A DNA stretch of 64,000 nucleotides, taken from assembly GCA_002069725.1 (NCBI GenBank), contig MWBW01000005.1, forward strand, positions 20,864 through 84,863, read 5' to 3'. The DNA is from Firmicutes bacterium ADurb.Bin248 (GTDB lineage: Bacteria > Bacillota > Clostridia > Christensenellales > CAG-138). Below, piece after piece: positions 9,801 to 17,657 of this stretch. A program made the position numbers and the translations under genes. Position 1 is the stretch's first letter; each line of letters starts with the position of its first letter. The notes below the pieces were generated by a model. That model worked only from the letters and a program-made list of their open reading frames with translations. It did no database searches and was not told the origin of the DNA.

Positions 9801-10521
9801 TGAGAAGGAGAGCTTCTTCACGGGCATCGCGGCAAGCTTCGAGCGCACGTTCCTCACCGAAAACCGCTGGGAGCTGGTGGTCGAAGGGCTCGGGGTCACG
9901 GTGCTGCTGGCGGTCTGTTCGGGCGCGCTGGGCACAGTGGCGGGCTTTGGCATATGCATGCTCCGGCGCGGGAGAAGCCGCGCTGGGCATCGGAAATCCG
10001 CGGTCTTCATCCGCGTCATACAGGGCACGCCCATCGTGGTGCTCCTGATGATACTCTACTACATCATCTTCGGCAAGGTGGATGTCGCCGCCGTGCTCGT
10101 GGCCATACTGGGCTTTTCCCTCAACTTCGGCGCGTATGTGTCCGAAATGATGCGCGCGGGCATCGAGGCCGTGGACAAGGGCCAGATCGAGGCCGCGCGC
10201 GCGCTCGGCTTCACCAAAGCGCGGACCTTCTGGAAGATCACCTTCCCGCAGGCGGCGCGGCACTTCCTGCCTGTGTATAAGGGCGAGTTCATCTCCATGG
10301 TGAAGATGACCTCCGTGGTGGGCTACATCGCCATCCAGGATTTGACCAAGGTGTCCGACATCATCAGAAGCCGTACGCTCGAGGCGTTTTTCCCGCTGCT
10401 CGCCACGGCGTTTATGTATTTCCTCGTGGCGAACGTGCTTACGCTTCTGCTCTCGCGCGTCGAAATCAAACTCGATCCCAAGCGCCGCAAACGCGTTATG
10501 AAAGGAGTGGTGGTGCAATGA
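6841..10521 (+). CDS. Giant lipoprotein: four amino-acid-binding (SBP_bac_3-type) repeats fused to an ABC permease
   Basis: A 1226-residue protein. ATG 6841 is preferred to the in-frame 6799 start because it directly precedes a lipoprotein signal with lipobox LSGC. Residues about 42-755 are three 238-residue repeats; each holds a C-terminal half of a periplasmic amino-acid-binding domain (from VETxRI to ARWI) followed by an N-terminal half (VKVAI to QVLLAMK, with the carboxylate-binding Arg in TPERAEK). A fourth, diverged C-half (about 748-874) and N-half (about 886-980) follow, then a His/Gln-type permease (about 995-1226) with EAA loop EAARALGFTKARTFWKITFP. The chain thus begins with an orphan C-half and ends with an orphan N-half before the permease. 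It overlaps the ATPase gene by ATGA. Likely amino-acid uptake or sensing. Confidence 0.9.
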   Translation: MRDRSRRIGALVLAALVLSGILSGCGAAGGAKEAPASPRPSVETARIGVMVGSATEPLAEELYPNAQIQRFNNFVDSAAALEAGKLDYAMMSYSNALRFVQSNKDMEIASDFLTDDEMCLGVAKTNPELYEKVAAEVDRLLADGSVDEMIARWIRPDASPYPSVELPMLAGAPAVKVAIVSSREPTSFLLNGQYAGLDVELICTALFNLGYRPEFLDMEFAAVPAAIESGKADMTLGMYNTPERAEKILFTAPYFPNPQVLLAMKEGGSAAGAGEGRPDVETARISVMVGSTNEQYAETHFPNAELQRFNNYVDSTAALAAGKVDYSMMDYISALRFARYDARLEIVSGFLTDEKMCLGVAKANPELFEKVAAELDRLIEDGTMADMLARWIRPDGSGYEPKEAPVLDGAPVVKVALVSSREPQVFVVNGEYAGLDIELIDTVLYNLGYRAEYLDMEFAAIPAAIESGKADMTLGMYSTPERAEKILFTTPYLSNPQVLLAMKKGGGAVEVSEGRPAVETSRISVMVGATNEQYAETHFPDADVQRFNNYVDSTAALLAGKLDYSMMDYVSALRFIKYNGELEIASDFLTDERMCLGVGKDYPELYEKVSAELDRLIANGTVEDMLARWIKPDGSDYEPKEVPVLEGAPVVKVAIASSREPQDFVLNGEYAGLDVELIGTVLYNLGYRPEFLDMEFAAVSAAIESGRAQMTLGMYYTAERAEKILFTNPFFSNPQVLIARKTNVEAGLEYNALAELSGKPVAALTGTIFDQIVLGVIPEAQLLYFNSSADELAALKNGKVDGVPFDEPVARLAVAINPELGILPELVAEDHYGISLVKDSPFTAQVNAALAAMRQDGTMQAMVDKWMGADDALKTLPELENAGENGVLRVVCYTGTEPMCYMKDGEIVGYDVELILRVAQTLGMKAEFISAEFGSMIPMLQSGKADLAAGCMSITDERKQQVDMSDAYYDGGVYIVVRKASAASAGVEKESFFTGIAASFERTFLTENRWELVVEGLGVTVLLAVCSGALGTVAGFGICMLRRGRSRAGHRKSAVFIRVIQGTPIVVLLMILYYIIFGKVDVAAVLVAILGFSLNFGAYVSEMMRAGIEAVDKGQIEAARALGFTKARTFWKITFPQAARHFLPVYKGEFISMVKMTSVVGYIAIQDLTKVSDIIRSRTLEAFFPLLATAFMYFLVANVLTLLLSRVEIKLDPKRRKRVMKGVVVQ
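6964..9060 (+). repeat. Three in-frame tandem 714-bp repeats inside the SBP-permease gene
   Basis: The repeat starts (GTGGAAAC/GTCGAAAC ... GCGTGATGGTGGGC) lie at 6964, 7678 and 8392, exactly 714 bases (238 codons) apart. Units 2 and 3 share long identical stretches, for example around the FNNYVDSTAAL and DYSMMDY codons; the end of unit 3 diverges. Confidence 0.9.
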
Positions 10522-11597
10522 TCTCCATCAAGCATTTGAAAAAGGAATACGCCGGCGTGACGCCGCTGAGCGACGTCAGCGTCGAGGTCGAAAAAGGGGA
10601 AGTCATTTCCGTCATAGGCCCCTCGGGCACGGGAAAGTCCACGCTCCTGCGCTGTCTGAACCTGCTTGAAACGCCCACCGCGGGCGAGATCTGGGTGAAA
10701 GGGGAAAACATCACCGCCAAGGGCGCGGATATCTCCGCCGTGCGCCGCAGGATGGGCATGGTGTTCCAGTCCTTCAACCTGTTCTCCCACCTGACGGTCA
10801 TCGAAAACATCACGCTCGCCCCCGTGGACCTGCTCAAGCTATCGCGGCAGGAAGCGTATGACGAGGGCATGCGCCTGCTCGAGACAGTGGGCCTCGCGGA
10901 AAAGGCGTTCAACTACCCCGACGAGCTTTCCGGCGGGCAGAAGCAGCGCGTGGCCATCGCCCGCGCGCTGGCCATGCGGCCGGAGATCATACTCTTCGAC
11001 GAGCCGACCAGCGCGCTCGACCCGACGATGGTCGGCGAAGTGCTCTCGGTCATCCGCGCCCTCGCCCGCGAGGGGCTCACGATGATGATCGTCACCCACG
11101 AAATGAAGTTCGCGCGCGACGTATCCACCCGCGTGCTCTACATGGATATGGGCGGCATCTACGAGGACGGCTCCCCCGAGCAGATTTTCGACCGCCCGCA
11201 GCGCGAGCGCACGCGCGCGTTCGTCCGCCGCCTCAAGACGCTTGAAAAGCAGATCGCCTCGCCCACCTTCGACTTCATCGAGATGTGCACGGCCATCGAG
11301 GAGTTCGGCAGGAAGCAGCTGCTCGCGCAGCGGCAGATCAACAACCTGCAGCTCGCGTTCGAGGAGCTGTGCGTGCAGACGCTTTTGAAGTGGGGCACGC
11401 CGGTGTTCCCCATGCGCTTTACGGCCTCGGTTTCGGAGCTCGACGGCGCGTGCGAGGCCGTGGTTTCCTACGGCGGCCCCGAATACAACCCGTTCGCAAC
11501 GCAGGCGGACGATCTTTCAATCAAGCTCGTAAGCCGGTTTTTCAAGGGCCACCGCTACAGCGCGCAGGATGGGAACAGCATCGCGCTGGCGCTGTAA
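10518..11597 (+). CDS. Amino-acid ABC transporter ATPase with an HATPase-like C-terminal extension
   Basis: A 359-residue protein. Residues 1-245 are a GlnQ/HisP-type ATPase: Walker A GPSGTGKST, Q-loop VFQSFNLF, signature LSGGQKQR, Walker B ILFDEPTSALD, H-loop VTHEM. This family normally stops there. Residues about 248-359 form an extra domain that aligns by eye with the tail of the MATE protein: LAFEELCVQTLLKWG matches VVEELCAAILEDA; GGPEYNPFA matches DNSFEFNPFA; LSIKLVSRF matches LGMSIVKKKA; both end in a short hydrophobic strand. It looks like a degenerate anti-sigma-type HATPase domain and may let the STAS or SpoIIE proteins act on uptake (inference). It is the last gene of the operon; ATGA overlap upstream. 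Confidence 0.9.
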   Translation: MISIKHLKKEYAGVTPLSDVSVEVEKGEVISVIGPSGTGKSTLLRCLNLLETPTAGEIWVKGENITAKGADISAVRRRMGMVFQSFNLFSHLTVIENITLAPVDLLKLSRQEAYDEGMRLLETVGLAEKAFNYPDELSGGQKQRVAIARALAMRPEIILFDEPTSALDPTMVGEVLSVIRALAREGLTMMIVTHEMKFARDVSTRVLYMDMGGIYEDGSPEQIFDRPQRERTRAFVRRLKTLEKQIASPTFDFIEMCTAIEEFGRKQLLAQRQINNLQLAFEELCVQTLLKWGTPVFPMRFTASVSELDGACEAVVSYGGPEYNPFATQADDLSIKLVSRFFKGHRYSAQDGNSIALAL

Positions 11598-11729
11598 AGG
11601 GGAGCGCGGGCTTCGCCGCGGCAACGGGGCGCCTTCGCCGACCTGGTCCGGAGGCTGCCCTGACCGGTAAAACGGGAAAGCCCGCGCCGCATGCGCCCGA
11701 ACCCGTTCGGTGGCAACGCTTTTCCTCCC

Positions 11730-11758
11730 TTGAGTTCCCCGCCCGCCGGTGGTACCAT
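11730..11758 (+). promoter_or_regulatory. Possible sigma-A-type promoter of the etf operon
   Basis: TTGAGT (11730-11735), a 17-base spacer and TACCAT (11753-11758), each 4/6 to consensus, lie about 100 bases before etfB. The 266 bases between the operons hold no other gene I can support. Confidence 0.3.
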
Positions 11759-11863
11759 GACTGTATCAAGCGAATCGGAGCGGCTTATGATGACACTTCG
11801 CGGATCCTCCGCGACGGTTTTACGGGTCAGGCGCGCGCTCATCGGGAGCGGGGCGGGCAAAGC

Positions 11864-12640
11864 ATGAGGATAATCGTCTGCGTCAAGCAGGTCCCTCTGA
11901 ACAACGACGTGCGGGTCGATCCCGAGACCGGCGTGCTGCTGCGCTCCTCGGCGAGCGCCAAGCTGAACCCCTACGATCTTTTCGCGCTTGAAGCGGCGCT
12001 TCGCCTGAAAACGCCGGGGGACACCGTGGCCGCGCTGACCATGGGCCCGCCCGCCGCGCGCGAAGCGCTGCTCGAGTGCGTTTTTATGGGCGCGGACTCG
12101 GGCGTGCTCGTGACGGACCGCGCGTTCGCGGGCAGCGACGTGCTCGCCACGGGATACGCGCTTTCCCAGGCGATCGCCCCGCTCGCGCCCGGTCTGATCC
12201 TGTGCGGACGGCAGACCACGGACGGGGACACCGCGCAGGTGGGCGCGGAGCTTTCGGAATTCCTCGGTATCCCCTGCGCCGCGAACGTGTCGACGATCCT
12301 CGGCCGGGAGGCCGGCGGCATCCGCGTGCTCTGCAGCCTCGGGGATTTCGAGCAGGAGCTGTTCCTGCGCTTCCCCTGCCTGATCGCGGTAGAAAAGGAT
12401 ATCCATACGCCGCGCCTGCCCTCGTTCAAGCGGCGGCGCGCGATCACGGAACCCGACATCGCGGTACTGACGCTCGCGGATCTCGCGGACAAAGACGCCG
12501 CGCACTACGGGCTTTCCGGCTCGCCCACGCAGGTGGAGCGCACGTTCGCGCCCGCGCGCGAGGTGAAAAGCGTGCGTTTTGGCGAGGGGGACGGAGCGGA
12601 GGGCATATTCGTGATGCTGACGGAGAACAAGTTCATCTGA
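11864..12640 (+). CDS. etfB: Electron transfer flavoprotein beta subunit
   Basis: A 258-residue EtfB. ATG 11864 begins the conserved MRIIVCVKQVP; the frame is open far upstream but that sequence is unrelated. Family landmarks seen: NPYDLFALEAALRLK, LTMGPPAAREAL, ILCGRQTTDGDTAQVGAELSEFLGIP. The VDPETGVL region after the N-terminal strand resembles bifurcating EtfBs, which bind NAD(H) there. With etfA one base away and the FAD dehydrogenase overlapping, it most likely serves an NAD- and ferredoxin-linked 2-hydroxyacid dehydrogenase in the cytoplasm. Confidence 0.92.
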   Translation: MRIIVCVKQVPLNNDVRVDPETGVLLRSSASAKLNPYDLFALEAALRLKTPGDTVAALTMGPPAAREALLECVFMGADSGVLVTDRAFAGSDVLATGYALSQAIAPLAPGLILCGRQTTDGDTAQVGAELSEFLGIPCAANVSTILGREAGGIRVLCSLGDFEQELFLRFPCLIAVEKDIHTPRLPSFKRRRAITEPDIAVLTLADLADKDAAHYGLSGSPTQVERTFAPAREVKSVRFGEGDGAEGIFVMLTENKFI

Positions 12641-12641
12641 T

Positions 12642-13826
12642 ATGGCAAGGTTGGAGATCGATCAGCTAAAGGCCAGGGAGTTCGGCGCGCGGCGCCTGAT
12701 CGCGCTGTGCCCGTTCCATGCGCTCGAGGAAACGGAAGAAGGCGCGATCGCCCTCAACGCGGCCTGCAGGATGTGCGGCCTGTGCGTGAAGAACGGGAAC
12801 GGCGCCGCCCTGCTCGTCGAGGATCAGGCGCCCGAAGCGGACGATGAGGCGTGGCGCGGAATCGCCGTGTTCGCGCAGGTCGTGTGCGGCAAGCTGCATC
12901 CCGTGGCGCTCGAGCTTCTGGGCGAAGCACGCCGCCTCGCGGATAAATCGGGGCAGCAGGTCTATTCGCTCGTCATCGGCGACGGGCTGGAGGATGCCGT
13001 AGCGAGGCTCCGCTTCGCGGGCGCGGATGAAATCCATGTATACGAGGGCCCCGCGTTCCGGGATTTCCTCGTGGAGCGCTACGCCGCCGCCTTCGCGGAC
13101 TTCATCGGGAGCGTCCGTCCGGACAGCGTGCTCGCGGGTTCCACGAACCTGGGGCGCGTGCTCGCGCCGCGCGTGGCCGCGCGCCTGAAAACGGGGCTTA
13201 CGGCGGACTGCACCATGCTCGACATGCGCGAAAACGGCCGGCTCATCCAGATCCGGCCCGCTTTCGGCGGCAACGTCATGGCGCAGATCGTCACCAAAAG
13301 CGCGCGCCCGCAGTTCTGCACCGTGCGCTTTAGGATTTTTTCCGCGCTGGAGAGCGCGTATCCCCCGGCGCGGGTCGTTTACAGGGATATTTCCGCCCTG
13401 GAGCTCGAAGCGCGCGCCGAGAGCGTCGCCGTCCGCCCGCGCGGTGTTGCGGACGATCTTTCGCAGGCGGACGCGGTCGTCGCCGTGGGGCGCGGCGTGC
13501 TTCGCGCCGACATGCCCCTCGTCGAGGCGTTCGCCCGGCGGCTCGGGGCCTCGCTCGGCTGCACGCGCCCGCTCGTGGAGGAGAAACGCTTCGACGCGCG
13601 CCGCCAGATCGGCCTTTCCGGCCGCACGGTGCGCCCGCGCCTGATCATCGCGCTGGGCGTCTCCGGCTCGGTTCAGTTCGCGGCGGGCATGCAGGGCAGC
13701 GAGCGCATCGTCGCGATCAACACGGACGAAAACGCGCCCATATTCGGCATCGCGCACGTTTCGGTCGTCGGGGATTACCGGCGCGTGCTGCCGGAGCTTC
13801 TCAGGCGCATGGAGGAGAGGGTATGA
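12642..13826 (+). CDS. etfA: Electron transfer flavoprotein alpha subunit with N-terminal Fe-S segment
   Basis: A 394-residue EtfA. The first about 50 residues carry four cysteines as CPFHALEE ... CRMCGLC, the spacing of one [4Fe-4S] ferredoxin-like site; this extension is typical of EtfA in the confurcating lactate dehydrogenase (LctC-like) rather than of mitochondrial-type EtfA. The C-terminal FAD domain shows LSGRTVRPRL, ALGVSGSVQFAAGM and AINTDENAPIFGIA. It starts one base after the etfB stop and overlaps the next gene by ATGA. Confidence 0.92.
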   Translation: MARLEIDQLKAREFGARRLIALCPFHALEETEEGAIALNAACRMCGLCVKNGNGAALLVEDQAPEADDEAWRGIAVFAQVVCGKLHPVALELLGEARRLADKSGQQVYSLVIGDGLEDAVARLRFAGADEIHVYEGPAFRDFLVERYAAAFADFIGSVRPDSVLAGSTNLGRVLAPRVAARLKTGLTADCTMLDMRENGRLIQIRPAFGGNVMAQIVTKSARPQFCTVRFRIFSALESAYPPARVVYRDISALELEARAESVAVRPRGVADDLSQADAVVAVGRGVLRADMPLVEAFARRLGASLGCTRPLVEEKRFDARRQIGLSGRTVRPRLIIALGVSGSVQFAAGMQGSERIVAINTDENAPIFGIAHVSVVGDYRRVLPELLRRMEERV

Positions 13827-15217
13827 GTTATTCCGAACTCAACGCCGGGGATCTCGCGTTCCTCGAAGGGCTGCTCACGCCCGCGCGGCTGCTTGCGGGC
13901 GAGGCGGTCGGCGAGGACTACTGCCACGACGAAATGAACGGCGTATCCGCGCGCCCCGGCGCGGTGTGCTTCGCGCAAAGCGTTGAGGAGATTTCCGCCG
14001 TCATGCGCCACGCATACCGGCGCGAGCTGCCCGTGGTCGTGCGCGGCAGCGGCAGCGGCCTGGTCGGAGGCGCGGTCGCGCTCTGCGGCGGCATCATGAT
14101 CGTTACGACCGGCATGAACCGCATACTCGAGCTCGACCTGGAAAACCTCACGCTCACGGTGGAACCGGGCGTGCTGCTCATGGACATCGTGAAGTATCTC
14201 GATCCCCTCGGCCTGTTCTATCCGCCCGATCCCGGCGAAAAATCCGCGACGATCGGCGGCAACATCGCCACCAACGCCGGCGGCATGCGCGCCGTGAAAT
14301 ACGGCGTCACGCGCGACTATATCCGCGCGCTCACCTGCGTGCTGCCCGACGGCGAGGTGATAAGGCTGGGCGGCAAAACCGTCAAGACGAGCAGCGGCTA
14401 CGACCTCAAGGATCTGGTCTGCGGCAGCGAAGGCACGCTCGCCGTCGTCGCGCAGGCGGTGCTCAAACTCCTGCCCAAGCCGCGGCATACGGTGAGCCTG
14501 CTCGTGCCCTATGCGGATTATGAAACGGCCATCGCGAGCGTCCCGAGGATCGTCGCCTCCCGCGCCACGCCTACGGCCGTGGAGTTCATGGAGCGCCGGG
14601 CGATACTCATGGCGCAGGAATATTTGAAGAAGGGCTTCCCCGATACGGATTATCCCGCCTACCTGCTCATGACGTTCGACGGCTCCACAAAGGCGCAGGT
14701 TTGCGCGGATTACGAGGCGGCGGCATCGTTGTGCCTGGATGAGCTCGGCGCCGAGGATGTGTTCGTGATCGACACCGAGGAGCGCTACGATATGGTGTGG
14801 TCCGCGCGCGGCGTGCTGCTCGAGGCCATCAAGGCGTCCACCGGCGAAATGGACGAGTGCGACGTCGTGGTGCCGCGCAGCAGCGTCGCGGAGCTTCTCG
14901 CTTTCGCCGCGGCGCTCTCGGAAAAGCACGGCCTCCGCATGCCGAGCTTCGGGCACGCGGGGGACGGCAACATGCACATTTACCTCTGCCGCGACGAACT
15001 CGACCGCGCGGAATTTGAACGGAGAAAAGGGCTCGTGTTCGACGAGCTGTATGAAAAAGCCCGCGCGCTCGGCGGGCAGGTTTCGGGGGAGCACGGCATC
15101 GGCTGCGCCAAGCGCCCGTACCTCATGCGAAGCCTCGGCCGCGAATATGCGCTGATGCGGGGCATCAAGCGCGTTTTCGACGAAAAGAACATACTCAACC
15201 CGGGCAAGGTCATCTGA
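13823..15217 (+). CDS. FAD-linked 2-hydroxyacid dehydrogenase (LctD/GlcD family)
   Basis: A 464-residue protein of the FAD_binding_4 / FAD-oxidase C family. The PP-loop region VVVRGSGSGLVGGAV, GGNIATNAGGMRAVKYG and the C-terminal HAGDGNMHIYLC and SGEHGIGCAKRPYL are family hallmarks of lactate/glycolate dehydrogenases. Gene order etfB-etfA-dehydrogenase matches the lactate-oxidising confurcating complex of acetogens; substrate (lactate, glycolate or another 2-hydroxyacid) cannot be told from sequence. No lactate permease or LarA gene is adjacent. Its last 8 bases overlap the convergent ligD gene. Confidence 0.9.
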   Translation: MSYSELNAGDLAFLEGLLTPARLLAGEAVGEDYCHDEMNGVSARPGAVCFAQSVEEISAVMRHAYRRELPVVVRGSGSGLVGGAVALCGGIMIVTTGMNRILELDLENLTLTVEPGVLLMDIVKYLDPLGLFYPPDPGEKSATIGGNIATNAGGMRAVKYGVTRDYIRALTCVLPDGEVIRLGGKTVKTSSGYDLKDLVCGSEGTLAVVAQAVLKLLPKPRHTVSLLVPYADYETAIASVPRIVASRATPTAVEFMERRAILMAQEYLKKGFPDTDYPAYLLMTFDGSTKAQVCADYEAAASLCLDELGAEDVFVIDTEERYDMVWSARGVLLEAIKASTGEMDECDVVVPRSSVAELLAFAAALSEKHGLRMPSFGHAGDGNMHIYLCRDELDRAEFERRKGLVFDELYEKARALGGQVSGEHGIGCAKRPYLMRSLGREYALMRGIKRVFDEKNILNPGKVI

Positions 15218-17654
15218 GCCGCTGCTCGTTTGTGAAAAATCCTTCCCACGGATCGCCGCCCTCGATCCTTTGCAGCGCGTCCCGCATGCCTACGCCGTCG
15301 GGGGCGACGGCATCGAGCTCCTCCCACGTTATGGGCATGGACACCCGCGCCCCCGCGCGCGCGCGGATCGAATAAGGCGCGACGCTCGTCGCGCCCCTGC
15401 CGTTGCGGATCCAGTCTATGAAGATCCTGCCCCGTCGCCTGGCCTTGCGGACGTTGGCCGTATAGCGCTCGGGCCACTTCCCCTCCATGACCTCGGCGAC
15501 GCGCCGCGCGAAATCGTGGAACGCCTCCCATGGGGCGGCGGGCCGGAGCGGCACGACCACGTGGTATCCCTTGCCGCCGCTGGTCTTGAGATACGAGACG
15601 AGCGAAAGCTCCAGGAGAAGCTCGCGGATGTCCCGCGCGCCCCGGCGCACCCTCTCAAGCTCCATGCCCTCGTCCGGATCGAGGTCGAACACCATCATGT
15701 CGGGCGCGTCGATGTTTTCCACGCGGCTTCCCCAGGCGTGGAACTCCAGCGTGCCCATCTGCGCCTCGTAGAGGAGCCCTTGCGTGTTCTCGATATAGAA
15801 GTATTCCTCCGTTTCCCCCTCGCCGTCGGTCACGGGCAAGGTGACGACGCCCTTGCTGCCCGGCCCCGGATGCTTCTTGTAGAAGCATGCCTCCGATATC
15901 CCCTTTGGGCAGCGCACGATCGAGAGGACCCTGTGGCTCACGTACGGCAGCATGCGTCCGGACACCCGCTCGTAATAGCGGACCACATCCGCTTTTGTGA
16001 CCGGCGGATCGTCGAAGATCACCTTGTCCGGGCTGGTGACCCGGATCCCCCCGATGACGATGCTCCCGCTTTCCATGGTTTCCTCCTTTTTTTCGGCGGC
16101 CGTCCGGGGCTCCGCCCCGCCGTATGCGCTTTCCCTTTTGACGTCACCCGGATCTTTATCCGTCCTCAGGCCCTTGTAGCTCGCCTGCCTTAAAAGGTTC
16201 TCCCGCGTCCACTCGGCGAATCTGATTTCCGCAACAAGCTCGGGCGCGAGCCAGAAGGTCTTTTCGCGCGCCCGGGGTTCGGGCGCGTCGGCAAAGGGCG
16301 GCACGGCGGCTTCCAGCCCTTCGAATTTTTCCGAAAGTTCCTCCATGTCGGCACGGCTCAGCCCCGTGCCCGCGCGCCCCGCGTAGACCAGTTTCCCGTC
16401 CTCGTAGACGCCCAGCAGCAGCGCGCTGATGCCTTCCGCCTTCTTTTCGGTCCGCGTGTAGCCGCCGACGACGAACTCCTGCCGCCTGCCGCATTTGAGC
16501 TTGATCCAGTCGCCGTTGCGCGTGCCGCTGTAAACGGAACCGGCCCGCTTGCCCACGATCCCCTCGGCGCCCGTCTCGCAGGCCGCGGCGAGGCTCTCCT
16601 TCCCGGCGCCCATGACGTGCCGGCTGTAATGGAGGCCGTCCGGCGCGTTTGCCAGCAGCGCTTCGAGCTTTTGCTTGCGCTCGATCAGGGGGCGGCCCCG
16701 CAGGTCCTCTCCATCGAGCGCGAGCAGGTCGAAAACGATGTAGGTCAAACGCCGGCCCGCGGGGTTTTTCATGTAGGTCTGCAACGCCTGAAAGTCCGTT
16801 TTGCCCGACGCGTCCGCGACGACCATCTCCCCGTCGAGCACCATGGCCCTGCCGGCGGCGAGATCGGACAGCGCGCGGGCGATATCCCGGAACCGGCCCG
16901 TATAGTCGTTGCCGTTGCGCGTGAGAAGGCGCGCGCCGCTGCCCTCGACGAAGGCGAGTATCCTGTATCCGTCGTATTTGAGCTCGTAGAGCCAGTCCCC
17001 GTCCTCGGGAAGCGCGTGAACCGGCGCGGCGAGTTGCGCATCCGCCCGGTCGAAGGGATTGCGTGCGACCTTCGCGTCTTCCCCTTGCTCGATCTCCCGC
17101 ATGGTGCGCCCGGTCCGCACGCTCGTATCGAACTGCGCGATGTCCGCGCCGGTTTTCGCGTACCCGTCCTTTTCCTTGATGAGCAGCCAGTTCTCCGCCG
17201 CTTCGGCCTTCTCCCCCTCCCTGGGTTTGAGCCGCACCAGCGCCCATCTGCCCTTGAGCCTCGCGCCTTTGAGGGCGAACTTGAGCGATCCCTTTCGAAG
17301 CCCTTCATCCACATCCGAATACGGTTCCCACCAGCCTTCGTCCCAGAGCATGACGGTTCCGCCGCCGTACTCCCCCCTGGGGATCGTCCCCTCGAAGTCG
17401 CGGTAGCCGAGCGGATGGTCCTCCACATGTACGGCGAGGCGCTTATCCCTCGTGTCGAAGGAAGGGCCCCTGGGCACGGCCCAGCTCAGGAGCGCCCCGT
17501 CCCATTCGAGGCGGAAGTCGTAGTGCTCGCGGCGGGCCATGTGGCGCTGTACGACGAAGCGAAAGCCTTCCCCGGAGGCCTCCGCCCCGCCCTCCGGCTC
17601 CGGGGTCCTGTCGAAGTCCCTTTTCCGGTTGTACGCCGAAAGCTTTTGGGGCAT
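15210..17654 (-). CDS. ligD: Multidomain ATP-dependent DNA ligase LigD (NHEJ)
   Basis: An 814-residue protein with all three LigD activities. Order: 3'-phosphoesterase domain about 1-190 (FVVQRHMARREHYDFRLE, AVHVEDHPLGYRDFEG); ATP-dependent ligase about 205-520 with nucleotidyl lysine K226 in ELKYDGYR and LDGEMVV; archaeo-eukaryotic primase-type polymerase about 535-814 with the metal motif FDLDPDE and SGGKGYHVVVPL. The order PE-ligase-polymerase is one of the known LigD arrangements. Start is 3 bases after the ku stop, so the two are one transcript. Acts on double-strand breaks with Ku; in spore formers this pair protects the genome of the dormant or germinating spore. Confidence 0.96.
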   Translation of the reverse strand: MPQKLSAYNRKRDFDRTPEPEGGAEASGEGFRFVVQRHMARREHYDFRLEWDGALLSWAVPRGPSFDTRDKRLAVHVEDHPLGYRDFEGTIPRGEYGGGTVMLWDEGWWEPYSDVDEGLRKGSLKFALKGARLKGRWALVRLKPREGEKAEAAENWLLIKEKDGYAKTGADIAQFDTSVRTGRTMREIEQGEDAKVARNPFDRADAQLAAPVHALPEDGDWLYELKYDGYRILAFVEGSGARLLTRNGNDYTGRFRDIARALSDLAAGRAMVLDGEMVVADASGKTDFQALQTYMKNPAGRRLTYIVFDLLALDGEDLRGRPLIERKQKLEALLANAPDGLHYSRHVMGAGKESLAAACETGAEGIVGKRAGSVYSGTRNGDWIKLKCGRRQEFVVGGYTRTEKKAEGISALLLGVYEDGKLVYAGRAGTGLSRADMEELSEKFEGLEAAVPPFADAPEPRAREKTFWLAPELVAEIRFAEWTRENLLRQASYKGLRTDKDPGDVKRESAYGGAEPRTAAEKKEETMESGSIVIGGIRVTSPDKVIFDDPPVTKADVVRYYERVSGRMLPYVSHRVLSIVRCPKGISEACFYKKHPGPGSKGVVTLPVTDGEGETEEYFYIENTQGLLYEAQMGTLEFHAWGSRVENIDAPDMMVFDLDPDEGMELERVRRGARDIRELLLELSLVSYLKTSGGKGYHVVVPLRPAAPWEAFHDFARRVAEVMEGKWPERYTANVRKARRRGRIFIDWIRNGRGATSVAPYSIRARAGARVSMPITWEELDAVAPDGVGMRDALQRIEGGDPWEGFFTNEQRLR

Positions 17655-17657
17655 GGC

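Noticed and set aside
12666..13757. 363-codon minus-strand open frame inside etfA
   Set aside because: Antisense shadow of etfA; composition is His/Arg-rich and unlike a real protein.
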